Notes: generated by a model from the letters alone, not told the origin. A DNA stretch of 64,000 nt from Pseudomonas sp. WJP1 (GCF_028471945.1 NZ_CP110128.1:6785001-6849000); one strand, 5' to 3'; shown: positions 39,438 to 49,456, numbered from the stretch's first letter. Program-made: numbers and translations.

Positions 39438-39466
39438 AAAAACGGCGCGCCATGGCGCACCGTTTT
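39438..39466. terminator. Bidirectional hairpin between the FKBP gene and rsd
   Basis: AAAACGG ... CCGTTTT enclose the palindromic GCGCGCCATGGCGCA; the T-runs allow action for either gene. Confidence 0.75.
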
Positions 39467-39487
39467 CAGGTCTTGCGGGGAGAACGA

Positions 39488-39946
39488 TCAGGCCTGAACC
39501 GAATCTTCTTCCTTGTGAGCGGTATGCAACACTTCGATCAGGCAGTCTTCCAGTTCGAAGCGCTCATGCAGCAAGCCACCCAGCGTCTTGAACTCGTCAG
39601 CAACACACTTCCCGGCATCGCACAGGTCGTTGAACGCGAGGAGTTTTTCGGTGATGACGTCGATGCGCGGGTAGATGGTCTCGGCGAGTTCCAGGCCACG
39701 CTTGTCGTTGAAGGCCTTGGCCTCCCCTGTCAACTGTTCGTAGATCTCGAAGTGGCCGGCGGACACGTAATCGACCAGCACGCCGCAGAACTCTTGCAAG
39801 GGCTTGCGGTTCTCGGACAGTGCTTCAGGTTTTGCTCCGAGCTTGTCGTACGCATCGATCAGCTCTTTACGCTCCTGCAACCAGCGGTCAATCAGCAGAT
39901 GAACTCCACCCCAACGTTCCTGAGCATTCTGACAACTTTCGAGCAT
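39488..39946 (-). CDS. rsd: Regulator of sigma D, Rsd/AlgQ
   Basis: A 152-residue anti-sigma factor for sigma-70, known in Pseudomonas as AlgQ, affecting alginate, siderophore and polyphosphate-related traits. Start [26 protein letters not shown] at 39946. The helical-bundle segments [24 protein letters not shown] and [20 protein letters not shown] are conserved. It sits in the usual neighbourhood between the FKBP gene and dsbH. Confidence 0.94.
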   Translation of the reverse strand: MLESCQNAQERWGGVHLLIDRWLQERKELIDAYDKLGAKPEALSENRKPLQEFCGVLVDYVSAGHFEIYEQLTGEAKAFNDKRGLELAETIYPRIDVITEKLLAFNDLCDAGKCVADEFKTLGGLLHERFELEDCLIEVLHTAHKEEDSVQA

Positions 39947-40123
39947 GGCGATCTCTCTTCCCTTGTGGGTCATGCTGCTCTACACCTGTCGCAGGCTTGA
40001 GAATCAAGATTCGACCAGGCAGAGCGTCATCGAGCAACATAAATCCAATGACACGTGCGGGCCAGATTATGCCCGCGCGACGGTGGCTTCAAGGTACGCA
40101 GACGATAAAGTTCATACAAGTGT

Positions 40124-40675
40124 TTAATCTTTGGCAAGCACCCGGTGCGACGACTTGTCGCCGAGCGGTCGTCGAAGAGCGCTCAAGACCAGGCGTATCA
40201 GCTGATAAATACCCGGAATCATCACCGCAACGAAGAACAGCAGACTCCATTCCGGGATACTCAAATCGAACAACGTCCAGGCGATCCGCGGGCAGTCGAC
40301 GGCCCCCTGGAACATCATCTGCATGACGCGTAGCCACGGGGCGCCTGTGAATACCTCGGCCAGGTCAGGTGAGCAGGCGGAAAATTGATACACAGGATCG
40401 GTTTGCAGCAACACCTGACGCCAGGCCGTGAAGGTCCCCAACAGGCCGCAGAGCAGTGAGAGCAACCAATACACAAAGGCCCCCAGGCGACCGGGACCGT
40501 GCACCGAGGCCATCAGGCTCAATCCGGTCAGCAGCGCCAGGCAAGCGCGTTGCAACAGGCACAGGCCACATGGCTGGAGGCCGACCGCATATTCCAGGTA
40601 ATAGGAAACGCCCAGGGCCAGGGCGCCTGCGATGAACACAGTAAAAAACAGGGAGCGTGGGCAGGCCAACGACAT
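40124..40675 (-). CDS. dsbH: DsbB-family disulfide bond formation protein (DsbH)
   Basis: A 183-residue inner-membrane protein with four hydrophobic spans that passes electrons from DsbA to ubiquinone. The first cysteine pair is in QPCGLCLLQR (about residue 36-39), and the second pair is the Cys of FSACSPDL and DCPRIAW. The Pseudomonas paralogue at this rsd-hemY locus is called DsbH. It lies upstream of rsd on the same strand. Confidence 0.88.
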   Translation of the reverse strand: MSLACPRSLFFTVFIAGALALGVSYYLEYAVGLQPCGLCLLQRACLALLTGLSLMASVHGPGRLGAFVYWLLSLLCGLLGTFTAWRQVLLQTDPVYQFSACSPDLAEVFTGAPWLRVMQMMFQGAVDCPRIAWTLFDLSIPEWSLLFFVAVMIPGIYQLIRLVLSALRRPLGDKSSHRVLAKD

Positions 40676-40870
40676 GGCGTTTCCGTAACAATAAGAGTCC
40701 GACGGCTACGGTAGTGGAAAGCGCGCAGCCCTTTCAAGGCGGGCAGATGCAGACATTTCAGTAAATACGTAGGGAATTCCCGACAGACATCAGAGGATCT
40801 GACGTAGTGGCCTGTAGGACTTTGCTGAAGCAGCGTTGCGAAGGGAGAATTCCGACAAGCTTTGTAGCAG

Positions 40871-40894
40871 CGGATCGCCCATTCGAGCGATCCG
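40871..40894 (-). terminator. Hairpin downstream of hemY
   Basis: Perfect 8-bp arms CGGATCGC / GCGATCCG lie 12 nt after the hemY stop. The T-tract is poor. The rest of the gap 40676-40870 shows nothing recognisable. Confidence 0.45.
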
Positions 40895-40905
40895 TCACTC
40901 AGTGA

Positions 40906-42144
40906 TCAAACGTGAGCCAACGCCGGCAGCGGTGCCGCCAGCAAGCGCTCATCGAGCAAACCCAGGCCTTCCTGGAACAGCTGGTTGCTACGCTCGGTGT
41001 CTCCCATCTGGGCCAGCAGGCGTGCCAGTTCGGCGCAGGCTTCCGGGTTGCGCTGTATTCGCAGACTGCTTTCCAGATAATCCCGGGCCTTGCCCCACAG
41101 GCTGCTTTGCAGACACAGGCGACCCAGCGTCAGCAACAGGCCTGGATCAGTCGGATGATCTTTCAGCCAGCCCTCGGCGAGTTGCAGTTGGCGAGCCGGG
41201 TCACTGCCGCGCACCAATCCATAGAGGCGCGCCAGATGGCTGTCGTAGTTGCGTTTCAAAGCCGTGCGCAAGACCTCTTCGGCCTGGACCTGGGCCCCCA
41301 GTTGCCGCAGTTGCTCGGCATAGGCGAGCACCAATTGCGGCTCTTGGCGCTGAGCCGACGTCAGCTGTTGCCATGCGCGATCGAGCGCTTGCAAACCGAG
41401 CGTCCCTTCCTCTTCCTGATGCGCCGCCAGGGACAGGTTCTCACCCCAGGCCCGGCGCTCCAGTTCGGCCAGTTCAGCCGCCGGCAGGACTTTGTCCTTG
41501 CGCAGCTCGGGCAACAGGCGGATCACTGCCGACCAGTCGCCTCGCTGCTGAAGCAGGCGCTGCAACTGACGCAGGGTCTGGGCGTTATGAGGGTGGCGCT
41601 CGCGCATCGCCTGCAGGGTCGCCAGGGCGCCCTCGGTATCACCGCGATCGGTCTGCAATTGCGCGTGGTTCAAGGCTATCGCCAACTCCGCCTGGGGCTG
41701 ACGCTCCAGAGCACGCTCCAGCAGATTGTCACTTTCTTCGTAGCGACCTTGTTCGTTCGCAGCGCGCGCAGCCCCGAGGTAGTAAAGCAGCGGCTGACGC
41801 TCGGCTTCCGCAGCCCGATGCAAGTGACGCTGGGCGCTTGCCCAGCGACCTTCGGCCAGGTCCAGTTGCCCGTGTTCGATCGCCACCTGGACCCGGCGAC
41901 TACGATTGCGCCGTGACCACGGATTGACCACGCCACCAGAGGTCGTCACCAGCTCGACCAACGCCTTGATGCCCCAGATGACCAGCCAGAGAACGGCGAT
42001 CAAGGCCAGTGTTGCCCACAGGCTCGATTCGTAGCGAAAGCTCTTGTAGGCGATCAGGACGTAACCTGAATGCTCGGCGATGGCCAAGCCCATCGCAGCC
42101 GCCGCCGCAATGGCCAGGAACACGATCACATAGAGGCGTTTCAT
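40906..42144 (-). CDS. hemY: HemY, TPR-containing heme biosynthesis-associated membrane protein
   Basis: A 412-residue protein with two N-terminal hydrophobic spans (about 4-21 and 42-62), then TPR-like helical repeats (AQRHLHRAAEAERQPLLYYLGAARAA, ELAIALNHAQLQTDRGDTEGALATL). Its role in heme synthesis is structural or regulatory and not well defined; it is not the HemY oxidase of Gram-positives. It overlaps hemX by 4 nt and ends the hemC-hemD-hemX-hemY cluster. Confidence 0.92.
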   Translation of the reverse strand: MKRLYVIVFLAIAAAAAMGLAIAEHSGYVLIAYKSFRYESSLWATLALIAVLWLVIWGIKALVELVTTSGGVVNPWSRRNRSRRVQVAIEHGQLDLAEGRWASAQRHLHRAAEAERQPLLYYLGAARAANEQGRYEESDNLLERALERQPQAELAIALNHAQLQTDRGDTEGALATLQAMRERHPHNAQTLRQLQRLLQQRGDWSAVIRLLPELRKDKVLPAAELAELERRAWGENLSLAAHQEEEGTLGLQALDRAWQQLTSAQRQEPQLVLAYAEQLRQLGAQVQAEEVLRTALKRNYDSHLARLYGLVRGSDPARQLQLAEGWLKDHPTDPGLLLTLGRLCLQSSLWGKARDYLESSLRIQRNPEACAELARLLAQMGDTERSNQLFQEGLGLLDERLLAAPLPALAHV

Positions 42145-43289
42145 GGGGTGGCCTCCTGCGCGGTATTCGCGGCAGGCTTGGCCAGCGGCTTGATCGAGTC
42201 CTCGGCGTTGACGTTACGCCGCTCCAGATAGCCCTGGACCGCACTCAGAGTCCCGGTCAGGTCCGGGGTAACCACAGAGACCGGCTGCTTGCTCAGTTCC
42301 GCCACCTGTTCGAGCATCACTTTGCTCTGAGGATTGTCCGGATTGAAGTTGCCCTTGAGCACATCCCGCGCCTCTGCCAGCGCCTGCGAATACACCGCCG
42401 CCTGACCGTTGAGCGCAGCCCATTGCGCCTGCTCCAGCGCCAGGCTGAGGGCGAGGCGAACCTGGCTCAGGCTCTGCCCGGCCAGCAATGGACGGACATT
42501 TTTGTCGGCGTTGAAATCGATACGGATGTAGCGCGAGATCTGATCCCACCATTGCGCCCAGCGACTGGCACCGTCGCCATCGGCGGTCAACCCCAGCAGG
42601 GATTCGCCGCGGTCCTTGTACTCGGGCGCCAGCTCGGTGAGGCTGATCACCTGGTCGCGTAACGCCCCCAGCCGCAGGAACAAACCGGTGCGATCCGGCT
42701 GCTCGGTGCTGCGCAAGGCCACCAGGGTCTTGGCCACTTGCTCGCGAGCGGCGAAGGAACCGGGGTCATTCTGCTCACGGAGGATTTCATCGGCGCCCTG
42801 CACCAAAGCCTGGGCGCTGCTGATGTCCTGCAAGGCCGACAGGCGCAGGCTGGCCAGGCGCAGCAAGTGCTCGGCCTCGGCCAGGCGCCAGTCCTTGCGG
42901 CTGGCACCGAGGACGGTTTCCAGGCGCTGATTGAGTCGCTGCTGATCACCCTGAAGCTGAGTCACCAGGCGGCTGCGCTCCTCCAGCACATCGGCGCCGG
43001 GCAGTTGCTCCAGACGCGCGCTCAGGCGCTGATCATTGAGCTTCAGGCTTTGTGCCTCGTCACTCAATGCCTGCACCTGACCCAGCTGCTGCTGGTTGGT
43101 CGCTTGCAGGTGACGCACCTGCCAGACTCCCCAACCACCCACCGCGACACCGGCAGCGCCCAGCAGCAGCGCGACGATGGCCAGCCCATTGCCGCGGCGC
43201 TGCACCGCAGCAGGCGGCGGCTGCATTTCATCAACCGGTGCATCAAGTACTGGTCGGACGTCATCTTTAGGCAAGGCTGTTTCGCTCAC
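42141..43289 (-). CDS. hemX: HemX, membrane protein of the heme cluster
   Basis: A 382-residue protein often labelled uroporphyrinogen-III C-methyltransferase, but no methyltransferase motif is visible. It has a short cytosolic N-terminus, one membrane span (GLAIVALLLGAAGVAVGGWGVW, about residues 35-56), a coiled coil (to about 130) and a helical periplasmic part. Genetic context and architecture fit HemX. It starts 16 nt after hemD and overlaps hemY. Confidence 0.9.
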   Translation of the reverse strand: MSETALPKDDVRPVLDAPVDEMQPPPAAVQRRGNGLAIVALLLGAAGVAVGGWGVWQVRHLQATNQQQLGQVQALSDEAQSLKLNDQRLSARLEQLPGADVLEERSRLVTQLQGDQQRLNQRLETVLGASRKDWRLAEAEHLLRLASLRLSALQDISSAQALVQGADEILREQNDPGSFAAREQVAKTLVALRSTEQPDRTGLFLRLGALRDQVISLTELAPEYKDRGESLLGLTADGDGASRWAQWWDQISRYIRIDFNADKNVRPLLAGQSLSQVRLALSLALEQAQWAALNGQAAVYSQALAEARDVLKGNFNPDNPQSKVMLEQVAELSKQPVSVVTPDLTGTLSAVQGYLERRNVNAEDSIKPLAKPAANTAQEATP

Positions 43290-43305
43290 GTATCCATCCT
43301 TTGCA

Positions 43306-44073
43306 TTAGAGAACGGGTTCGGGATGCTCCCGTAACGCCGTCAGCAAAGCCGCGGCACTGGCGCCACGACAATCCACAACTGTTTGGGCGCCAGCAGCAC
43401 GTGCCAGCTCGGCGACCCTTGGGCTTGGTACAAACAACGGCAACCGCGCCAACTGCGGCCAGGCATCGCCAGCCAATTGATGCAGGTGCTCAAAACCTTG
43501 TCCACTGCTGACCACCAGCGCATTCAGGCGTTCCGCTTCGATGCGCTGTTCCAGGGCTGCCGAAGGGTATTGCGGCAGTTCGCGGCGGTACAACTCCAGA
43601 TACTCGACACTAGCACCCGCTTCACGCAAACGCTCAGCCAGCAGTTCACGCCCACCCTCCCCGCGCAGGATCAGCACACGCGGATCGGGTCGGGCGAGAG
43701 CCTCGCGCAAACTCGCAAGTTCAAGCAAGGCTTCGCTGTCATCGCCTTCATCCGGAAAGCTCACGTCCAAGCCATGATCCTGAAGAATCTGTGCCGTTGC
43801 CGCGCCGACGCTAAACCACTTCACACGCGGTGCCTGAACGCAAAACCGCTGGAGCAGTTCGATGCCGATTCGCGCGGCGGGCTTGCTGACCACGATCACT
43901 GCGCTGTAGCGATCCAGCTCCCGGATAACTTCACCGATTGTGTCAGAGACCGGGATCGGCACTATGTCCAAAAGCGGCAAGCTACTGCTGAAAATCCCCT
44001 GATCGGCCAACAGACTGCCCAACGCCGCCGACTCATCCGCCGGACGCGTCAGCAGCAGACGCCAGCCCGTCAC
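43306..44073 (-). CDS. hemD: Uroporphyrinogen-III synthase
   Basis: A 255-residue enzyme that closes and inverts ring D of the linear tetrapyrrole made by HemC. Sequence is divergent in this family; recognisable parts are [31 protein letters not shown] at the start and [34 protein letters not shown]. It overlaps hemC by 4 nt, the classic hemCD arrangement. Confidence 0.93.
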   Translation of the reverse strand: MTGWRLLLTRPADESAALGSLLADQGIFSSSLPLLDIVPIPVSDTIGEVIRELDRYSAVIVVSKPAARIGIELLQRFCVQAPRVKWFSVGAATAQILQDHGLDVSFPDEGDDSEALLELASLREALARPDPRVLILRGEGGRELLAERLREAGASVEYLELYRRELPQYPSAALEQRIEAERLNALVVSSGQGFEHLHQLAGDAWPQLARLPLFVPSPRVAELARAAGAQTVVDCRGASAAALLTALREHPEPVL

Positions 44074-45011
44074 TCGTGACCTGCCTCGCCGTAGACCGCT
44101 TTGAGAATATCGGCGGCGCCCTGGCTCAAAAGGTCTTCGGCCACTTGCACCCCCAAAGCCTCGGCATCGCCACGGGGCGCCCGGCCCTGGGCGCTGAGCA
44201 GCAGGCCACCACTCGGATCACCCACCAGGCCACGCAACCAGACCTGCTCGCCCTCAAGCACGGCGTAGCAGGCGATCGGCACCTGGCAGCCGCCATTGAG
44301 GTGTTTATTGAGAGCACGCTCGGCGCTCACACGGGTCGCGGTGTCCTGGTGATGCAGCGGCGCGAGCAGTGCGTGAATTTCGCTGTCCGCGGTGCGGCAT
44401 TCGATCCCTACTGCGCCTTGGCCACCGGCCGGCAGGCTATCGTCGACGCTGATGGCCGAGGTGATGCGATCTTCAAAGCCCAACCGGATCAAGCCGGCGG
44501 ACGCGAGGATGATGGCGTCGTATTCGCCAGCGTCCAGCTTGGCCAGGCGCGTGTTGACGTTGCCGCGCAGGAAGCGGATTTCCAGGTCCGGACGACGGCT
44601 CAGCAACTGGGCCTGGCGGCGCAGGCTCGAAGTGCCGACGATGCTGCCAGGCGGCAACGCTTCAAGGCTGGCGTAGGTGTTGGAGACAAATGCGTCGCGT
44701 GGGTCTTCGCGCTCGCAGATACAGAACAGGCCGAGACCTTCAGGGAAGTCCATCGGCACGTCTTTCATGGAGTGCACGGCGATGTCGGCTTCGTTTTCCA
44801 ACAGCGCGGTTTCCAGCTCCTTGACGAACAGGCCCTTGCCGCCGATTTTCGACAGGGGTGAGTCGAGCAGCTTGTCGCCGCGACTGACCATGGGCACCAA
44901 GGTCACGAGCAGGCCCGGATGGGCCTGTTCCAGACGGGCTTTGACGTATTCGGCCTGCCACAGGGCAAGAGCGCTTTTGCGGGTGGCGATGCGGATCTGG
45001 CGAGAGGACAT
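44070..45011 (-). CDS. hemC: Porphobilinogen deaminase (hydroxymethylbilane synthase)
   Basis: A 313-residue enzyme that polymerises four porphobilinogens. The dipyrromethane cofactor cysteine is C242 ([12 protein letters not shown]), the same position as in E. coli. Substrate-binding segments [45 protein letters not shown] and [10 protein letters not shown] are intact. It follows algR after 139 nt and begins the hemCDXY cluster. Confidence 0.96.
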   Translation of the reverse strand: MSSRQIRIATRKSALALWQAEYVKARLEQAHPGLLVTLVPMVSRGDKLLDSPLSKIGGKGLFVKELETALLENEADIAVHSMKDVPMDFPEGLGLFCICEREDPRDAFVSNTYASLEALPPGSIVGTSSLRRQAQLLSRRPDLEIRFLRGNVNTRLAKLDAGEYDAIILASAGLIRLGFEDRITSAISVDDSLPAGGQGAVGIECRTADSEIHALLAPLHHQDTATRVSAERALNKHLNGGCQVPIACYAVLEGEQVWLRGLVGDPSGGLLLSAQGRAPRGDAEALGVQVAEDLLSQGAADILKAVYGEAGHE

Positions 45012-45150
45012 GGATCAATCCGTACTGAATAGATACGGCGGATAATAACAGCTCAGCCAAATCCACTTTGACTTGTATCAGAAACTACTCGGCCTCCCTG
45101 GCCCCGGATATCCGGCAATCGGGTGTGATGTCCACCTTGCAACCCGCGAA

Positions 45151-45897
45151 TCAAAGCTGTTGCATCATTTTCCGTACGCCAGCCACGTGACGTCGACTGA
45201 CGATCAATGCATCGCCATTCAGGCCCTTGAGGAACAGCTGGAAATGCCCCAGCGGTGTTCGTTGCAAGCGTTCGATGCGCTCGCGAGCGACCAGTGCGTT
45301 GCGGTGGATGCGCACGAAACGGTCGCCGAATTCATCTTCAAGGGCTTTGAGCGGCTCATCCAGCAGCACCTCACCGCTTTCGTGACGCAAGGTCACGTAC
45401 TTGTGGTCGGCGATAAAATAGACCACCTGATCCAGCGGGATCAGCTCGATACCCTTGCGGGTACGGGCACTGATATGGCTGCGCGGGCCGTTGCCACTTT
45501 CGGCGGCAGGGCGAGTCAGGGCGGCGAGCTGGCCACGATTGGGCCGTTCGGCTTTTTTCAACGAGTCATGTAATTGTTCAGTTCGCACAGGTTTCACCAG
45601 ATAGCCTACGGCGCTGGCCTGTAAGGCTTCCACGGCAAATTCATCGGGCCCCGTGCAAAACACCACGGCAGGCGGGGTTTCACGTTCGCACAATCGCGCG
45701 GCCACTTGCAGGCCATCGAGGCCTGGCATGCGGATATCGAGCAGCACGATATCCGGCTTGTGGCTGTCGATCAGTGCCAACGCTTCATCGCCGTTCGTGG
45801 CGCTGGGCTCCAGGACACTGTATCCCTCGAGCTCGCCAACCATTCGGCTCAGGCGCTCGCGGGCTTGGGGGTCGTCATCAACGATCAGGACATTCAT
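45151..45897 (-). CDS. algR: LytTR-type response regulator AlgR
   Basis: A 248-residue regulator of alginate, motility and virulence genes in Pseudomonas. The receiver domain has acidic residues D7-D9, the phospho-acceptor D54 (VLLDIRMPG) and a conserved Lys (LVKPV). The LytTR DNA-binding domain (about 145-245) includes IELIPLDQVVYFIADHKYVTLRH and FVRIHRNALVARERI. Start MNVLIVDDDPQARERL at 45897; the ATG overlaps the stop of a decayed fimS/algZ as ATGA. Without that kinase next door, its phosphate donor is uncertain. Confidence 0.95.
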   Translation of the reverse strand: MNVLIVDDDPQARERLSRMVGELEGYSVLEPSATNGDEALALIDSHKPDIVLLDIRMPGLDGLQVAARLCERETPPAVVFCTGPDEFAVEALQASAVGYLVKPVRTEQLHDSLKKAERPNRGQLAALTRPAAESGNGPRSHISARTRKGIELIPLDQVVYFIADHKYVTLRHESGEVLLDEPLKALEDEFGDRFVRIHRNALVARERIERLQRTPLGHFQLFLKGLNGDALIVSRRHVAGVRKMMQQL

Positions 45898-46287
45898 ATT
45901 GCGCTGGATTCCTGCGTGAGTCTCGCACAAGGATAGCGTAGACAGGTGAAGTGACGTCCGTCACCGCGATCCACGCTAAGACTAGCGCGAGCGTCAAAAA
46001 GTGCCGCTGGTCGGGCAGCTAAATTTTCATCTGCCGGGCGATTAGCGGCCCAGGCCCGCATTGGCGACACATCGCCACAGGGATTGTTGATACGCAATAT
46101 GAACACCCCTCTTCTTATAGTCCTCTTTCGCACCGAGAAGTGCGCTGATCCTACTGTCCAACTGTAGACGGTTGCCGGAACGATATTGCTCAATTGAAAA
46201 ATATCGTTGTGCAAATTGTTCGCACACCGGCTCAGACACCCCGAGCAATGAAAACCAGTCGACCAGTGCCAGCGACAGGATTGGCAA
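45894..46287 (-). pseudogene. fimS: Decayed sensor kinase fimS/algZ remnant
   Basis: Between argH and algR, where Pseudomonas normally carries the LytS-type kinase FimS/AlgZ (about 350 residues), only two fragments remain. One frame (46287 to about 46180) encodes [31 protein letters not shown], matching the segment after the phospho-acceptor histidine of LytS kinases (typically ELELxxRYLxIEQxRxGxRL). A second frame (about 46110 to 45894) encodes GVFILRINNPC and AARPAALFDARASLSVDRGDGRHFTCLRYPC, matching the C-terminal ATPase end. The membrane domain, phospho-His and N-box are missing. The final TGA still overlaps the algR ATG, as in an intact coupled operon. Confidence 0.72.
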
Positions 46288-46348
46288 CCCTGTTATTATC
46301 CGCGGCAGCTTTCAACGCCATCCTTCTACAGCCGATACGAGCGAATTC

Positions 46349-47743
46349 ATGAGCACTGACAAGACCAATCAGTCCTGGGGCGGCCGCTTCAGTGAACCCG
46401 TCGACGCCTTCGTCGCCCGCTTCACCGCCTCCGTCACCTTCGACCAGCGCCTGTATCGCCACGACATCATGGGCTCGATCGCCCACGCCACCATGCTGGC
46501 CAAGGTCGGCGTGCTGACCGATGCCGAGCGCGACAGCATCACCGATGGCCTGAAGACCATCCAGGGTGAAATCGAGGCCGGCCAGTTCGACTGGCGCATC
46601 GACCTCGAAGACGTGCATATGAACATCGAGGCGCGCCTGACCGACCGCATCGGCGTGACCGGTAAAAAGCTGCACACCGGCCGCAGCCGTAACGACCAGG
46701 TCGCCACCGACATTCGCCTGTGGCTGCGTGACGAAATCGACCTGATCCTCGGCGAAATCACCCGCCTGCAAAAAGGCCTGCTGGAGCAGGCCGAGCGCGA
46801 AGCGGGCAGCATCATGCCGGGCTTCACTCATCTGCAGACGGCGCAGCCGGTGACCTTCGGGCACCACATGCTGGCCTGGTTCGAAATGCTCAGCCGCGAC
46901 TACGAGCGCCTGGTCGACTGCCGCAAGCGCACCAACCGCATGCCACTGGGCAGCGCCGCACTGGCCGGCACCACCTACCCGATCGACCGCGAATACACCG
47001 CCCAGTTGCTGGGCTTCGATGCCGTGGGCGGCAACTCGCTGGACAACGTGTCCGATCGCGACTTCGCCATCGAGTTCTGCTCGGCGGCCAGTATCGCGAT
47101 GATGCACTTGTCGCGCTTCTCCGAAGAGCTGGTGCTGTGGACCAGCGCGCAGTTCAAGTTCATCGATCTGCCGGACCGTTTCTGCACCGGCAGCTCGATC
47201 ATGCCGCAAAAGAAAAACCCGGACGTGCCAGAGCTGGTACGTGGCAAGACCGGTCGTGTGTTCGGCGCGCTGATGGGCCTGCTGACCTTGATGAAAGGCC
47301 AACCCCTGGCCTACAACAAGGACAACCAGGAAGACAAGGAACCGCTGTTCGACGCCGCCGATACCCTGCGCGACTCGTTGCGCGCCTTTGCCGACATGAT
47401 CCCGGCGATCAAGCCCAAGCACGCGATGATGCGTGAAGCAGCCCTGCGCGGTTTCTCCACCGCCACCGACCTGGCGGACTACTTGGTACGCCGTGGCCTG
47501 CCATTCCGCGATTGCCATGAAATCGTCGGCCATGCCGTGAAATATGGCGTGGAAAGCGGCAAGGACCTGGCAGAAATGAGCCTGGAAGAGCTGCGCAAGT
47601 TCAGCGACCAGATCGATCAGGACGTGTTTGCCGTGCTGACCCTGGAAGGTTCGGTCAATGCCCGTAACCACATCGGCGGCACCGCGCCGGCGCAGGTGAA
47701 GGCAGCCGTGGCTCGCGGTCAGGCTCTGCTCGCCAGCCGCTAA
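46349..47743 (+). CDS. argH: Argininosuccinate lyase
   Basis: A 464-residue enzyme of arginine synthesis that splits argininosuccinate into arginine and fumarate. Start [29 protein letters not shown] at 46349. The family signature [16 protein letters not shown] (about residues 280-295) with the catalytic serine is intact, as are [16 protein letters not shown] and [15 protein letters not shown]. Divergent from the fimS remnant and algR. A REP doublet follows directly. Confidence 0.96.
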   Translation: MSTDKTNQSWGGRFSEPVDAFVARFTASVTFDQRLYRHDIMGSIAHATMLAKVGVLTDAERDSITDGLKTIQGEIEAGQFDWRIDLEDVHMNIEARLTDRIGVTGKKLHTGRSRNDQVATDIRLWLRDEIDLILGEITRLQKGLLEQAEREAGSIMPGFTHLQTAQPVTFGHHMLAWFEMLSRDYERLVDCRKRTNRMPLGSAALAGTTYPIDREYTAQLLGFDAVGGNSLDNVSDRDFAIEFCSAASIAMMHLSRFSEELVLWTSAQFKFIDLPDRFCTGSSIMPQKKNPDVPELVRGKTGRVFGALMGLLTLMKGQPLAYNKDNQEDKEPLFDAADTLRDSLRAFADMIPAIKPKHAMMREAALRGFSTATDLADYLVRRGLPFRDCHEIVGHAVKYGVESGKDLAEMSLEELRKFSDQIDQDVFAVLTLEGSVNARNHIGGTAPAQVKAAVARGQALLASR

Positions 47744-47746
47744 AAG

Positions 47747-47837
47747 CATCGCTGGCAAGCCAGCTCCCACAGGTTGTGTGTCGCTCGCGAGTTTGCGACA
47801 CGACACACAACCTGTGGGAGCTGGCTTGCCAGCGATG
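47747..47837. repeat. REP doublet, class C, 91 nt, extended arms
   Basis: Inverted arms of about 37 bp, longer than any other REP pair here because the linker also pairs (GGTTGTGTGTCG / CGACACACAACC). It starts 4 nt after the argH stop and could act as an mRNA-stabilising hairpin. Confidence 0.9.
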
Positions 47838-47861
47838 GCTGACTTCAGAACACCATAAAAC

Positions 47862-48521
47862 TTACTTCTTGGACGCGACCATCGCCATGAACGCTGGCAT
47901 CGCCGCCTCCTTGTCCGCCGCAACCCGCTGAACATTCGGGTTATCGCCCAGCAGCTCCAGCAGCGCCTTGGCTGCCGGCAGCTCAGCCAACAGATCGATA
48001 TCGAACAACTTCTTCGCCACACCGCACGCCAGCGGCACGCTGTACAGGAAATACAGATCCGCCACGCTCAGGTTTTCGCCTGCCACGTAGGGGCTGAATT
48101 TTCCGTGGCGGCCCAGCGCCGCAATACCCTGCAACAGTTCGGCCTTGGTTTTGTCCTTGATCGCATCCGGTAGCGTCATGCCAAAAAACGCTTCTGGATA
48201 AGAGGCACGCGCCGGCAGCTCGATATACAGCTCGATCTCCTTGGCCAGCGCCAGCACCTGCGCCCGTTCAAAGGGATCGCTCGGCAGCAGTGCCTTGCCT
48301 TTCTGGCTTTGCTCGATGTATTCGAGGATCACACTGGTTTCATTAATGTAACCCTGCTCTGTCTGCAGCACCGGTACTTTGCCACGGGGGCTGATGGCCA
48401 GCGCCTCGGGGGTCTGACCGGCATAAAACGGCACTTCTTCGAACGGCAGTCCTTTCTCCAGCAGTGCCAGCTTGACCATGTTGTAGTAGTTGCTGACGGA
48501 AAAACCATAAAGCTTGAGCAT
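47862..48521 (-). CDS. Glutathione S-transferase family protein
   Basis: A 219-residue protein with N-terminal thioredoxin-like domain (MLKLYGFSVSNYYNMVKLALLEKGLPFEEVPF; GKVPVLQTEQGYINETSVILEYIEQ, the last containing the glutathione-contacting ES/TS pair) and a helical C-terminal domain. A GTG at 48524 directly precedes the ATG and is spaced better from GGAGG, so either start is possible. Substrate unknown. Confidence 0.9.
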   Translation of the reverse strand: MLKLYGFSVSNYYNMVKLALLEKGLPFEEVPFYAGQTPEALAISPRGKVPVLQTEQGYINETSVILEYIEQSQKGKALLPSDPFERAQVLALAKEIELYIELPARASYPEAFFGMTLPDAIKDKTKAELLQGIAALGRHGKFSPYVAGENLSVADLYFLYSVPLACGVAKKLFDIDLLAELPAAKALLELLGDNPNVQRVAADKEAAMPAFMAMVASKK

Positions 48522-48647
48522 CACATAGCCTCCAGGCCGTGCGGGGGGTGGGCAGTGCCTGTTTATAGAATGCTCCAGGGTTTCTTGCCAGCAGCATCAC
48601 GCGGCTGAATGCAGTTAAACTGATGACCTTTCCCAGAGGAGCCTGCC

Positions 48648-48932
48648 ATGAGCGAGCCAACCGATATCGATACCGACGAAGAAGAATTCGCCGAAACCAC
48701 GCTGACCGAAGCCATCGAGAACCAGATCGAAAGCGACAATCCGCCGGCCGCCAAAGCAACCTTCAACAAACTGACGCTGGTGGGCTACGAGCGCGAGGAC
48801 ATCCTCAATCTGATGGCCCACGTTTTGGCCATAGAAATCGACACGATGCTCGACGAAGACCGCGCGTTCAATACCGAATGGTACGAAGCCGCGCTGCGGG
48901 CACTGCCCGAGCTGCCGCCGGAAAAGCAATAA
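48648..48932 (+). CDS. Conserved acidic protein of unknown function
   Basis: A 94-residue protein starting MSEPTDIDTDEEEFAETTLTEAIENQIE, with a very acidic N-terminal third. The C-terminal part (ERE DILNLMAHVLAIEIDTMLDED ... WYEAALRALPELP) is predicted helical. AGGAGCC precedes the start. Codon use is normal, so the gene looks real. I have seen similar uncharacterised Pseudomonas proteins but know no function. Confidence 0.75.
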   Translation: MSEPTDIDTDEEEFAETTLTEAIENQIESDNPPAAKATFNKLTLVGYEREDILNLMAHVLAIEIDTMLDEDRAFNTEWYEAALRALPELPPEKQ

Positions 48933-49017
48933 CCATGGCACGAGCACTGGACATGCCGCGCGAGTGAGATCACCTTAGGAGCGCTGTCGCCCAATTCCTA
49001 GAAAGTCTGGAGTCCTT

Positions 49018-49263
49018 ATGTCGCTTACCCCTGAGTTGGTTGCCGAACTGGAAGTCCTCGCACTCTTCAACCTGGACAGTTCCCAGGAAGGTTTGAAAAT
49101 TCATCAGACCGCTGCCCCGAAACACATTGCCGCTGCCAAACGCCTGCATGAAAAAGAACTGATCGACCAGCCCGATGGCGGCTATCTGACCAGCCTGGGT
49201 CGTGATGCTGCGCAAAACGTGCAAACCGTGCTCACCATTCTGAGAGCCGAAGAAACAGCCTGA
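49018..49263 (+). CDS. TIGR02647 family protein
   Basis: An 81-residue protein (MSLTPELVAELEVLALFNLDSSQEGLKIHQ) matching the TIGR02647 family of uncharacterised small gamma-proteobacterial proteins. The pattern ALFNLDSSQEGLKIHQTAAPKHIAAAKRLHEKELI followed by GGYLTSLGRDAAQNVQ looks like a winged-helix-type fold, raising the chance of DNA binding, which is unproven. Confidence 0.85.
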   Translation: MSLTPELVAELEVLALFNLDSSQEGLKIHQTAAPKHIAAAKRLHEKELIDQPDGGYLTSLGRDAAQNVQTVLTILRAEETA

Positions 49264-49456
49264 ATTCCCCTGCATCGCCCTCGGAAGGCCTGATTAAGGA
49301 TTTCCGCGGGCGCACTTTTTATCCGTTTTCGCCCTTCGATAGAAATCTGACGCCAGAAATACAGAATCAGCTTAAAAGTCCCGGCGCCGAGGCGCTAAAC
49401 TGCCCCTCATCCCGAGAGCCTCCACGTCCGAGCCCTGCGAGCCGGTTTGAGCTGAC

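Noticed and set aside
42141..43289. HemX as a true uroporphyrinogen-III methyltransferase
   Set aside because: The sequence has a membrane span and coiled coil but no SAM-binding motif; the label is a historical misannotation.
46232..48022. 596-codon open frame on the minus strand
   Set aside because: Antisense of argH and part of a REP; composition typical of a shadow frame. It is in a different frame from the fimS remnant fragments.
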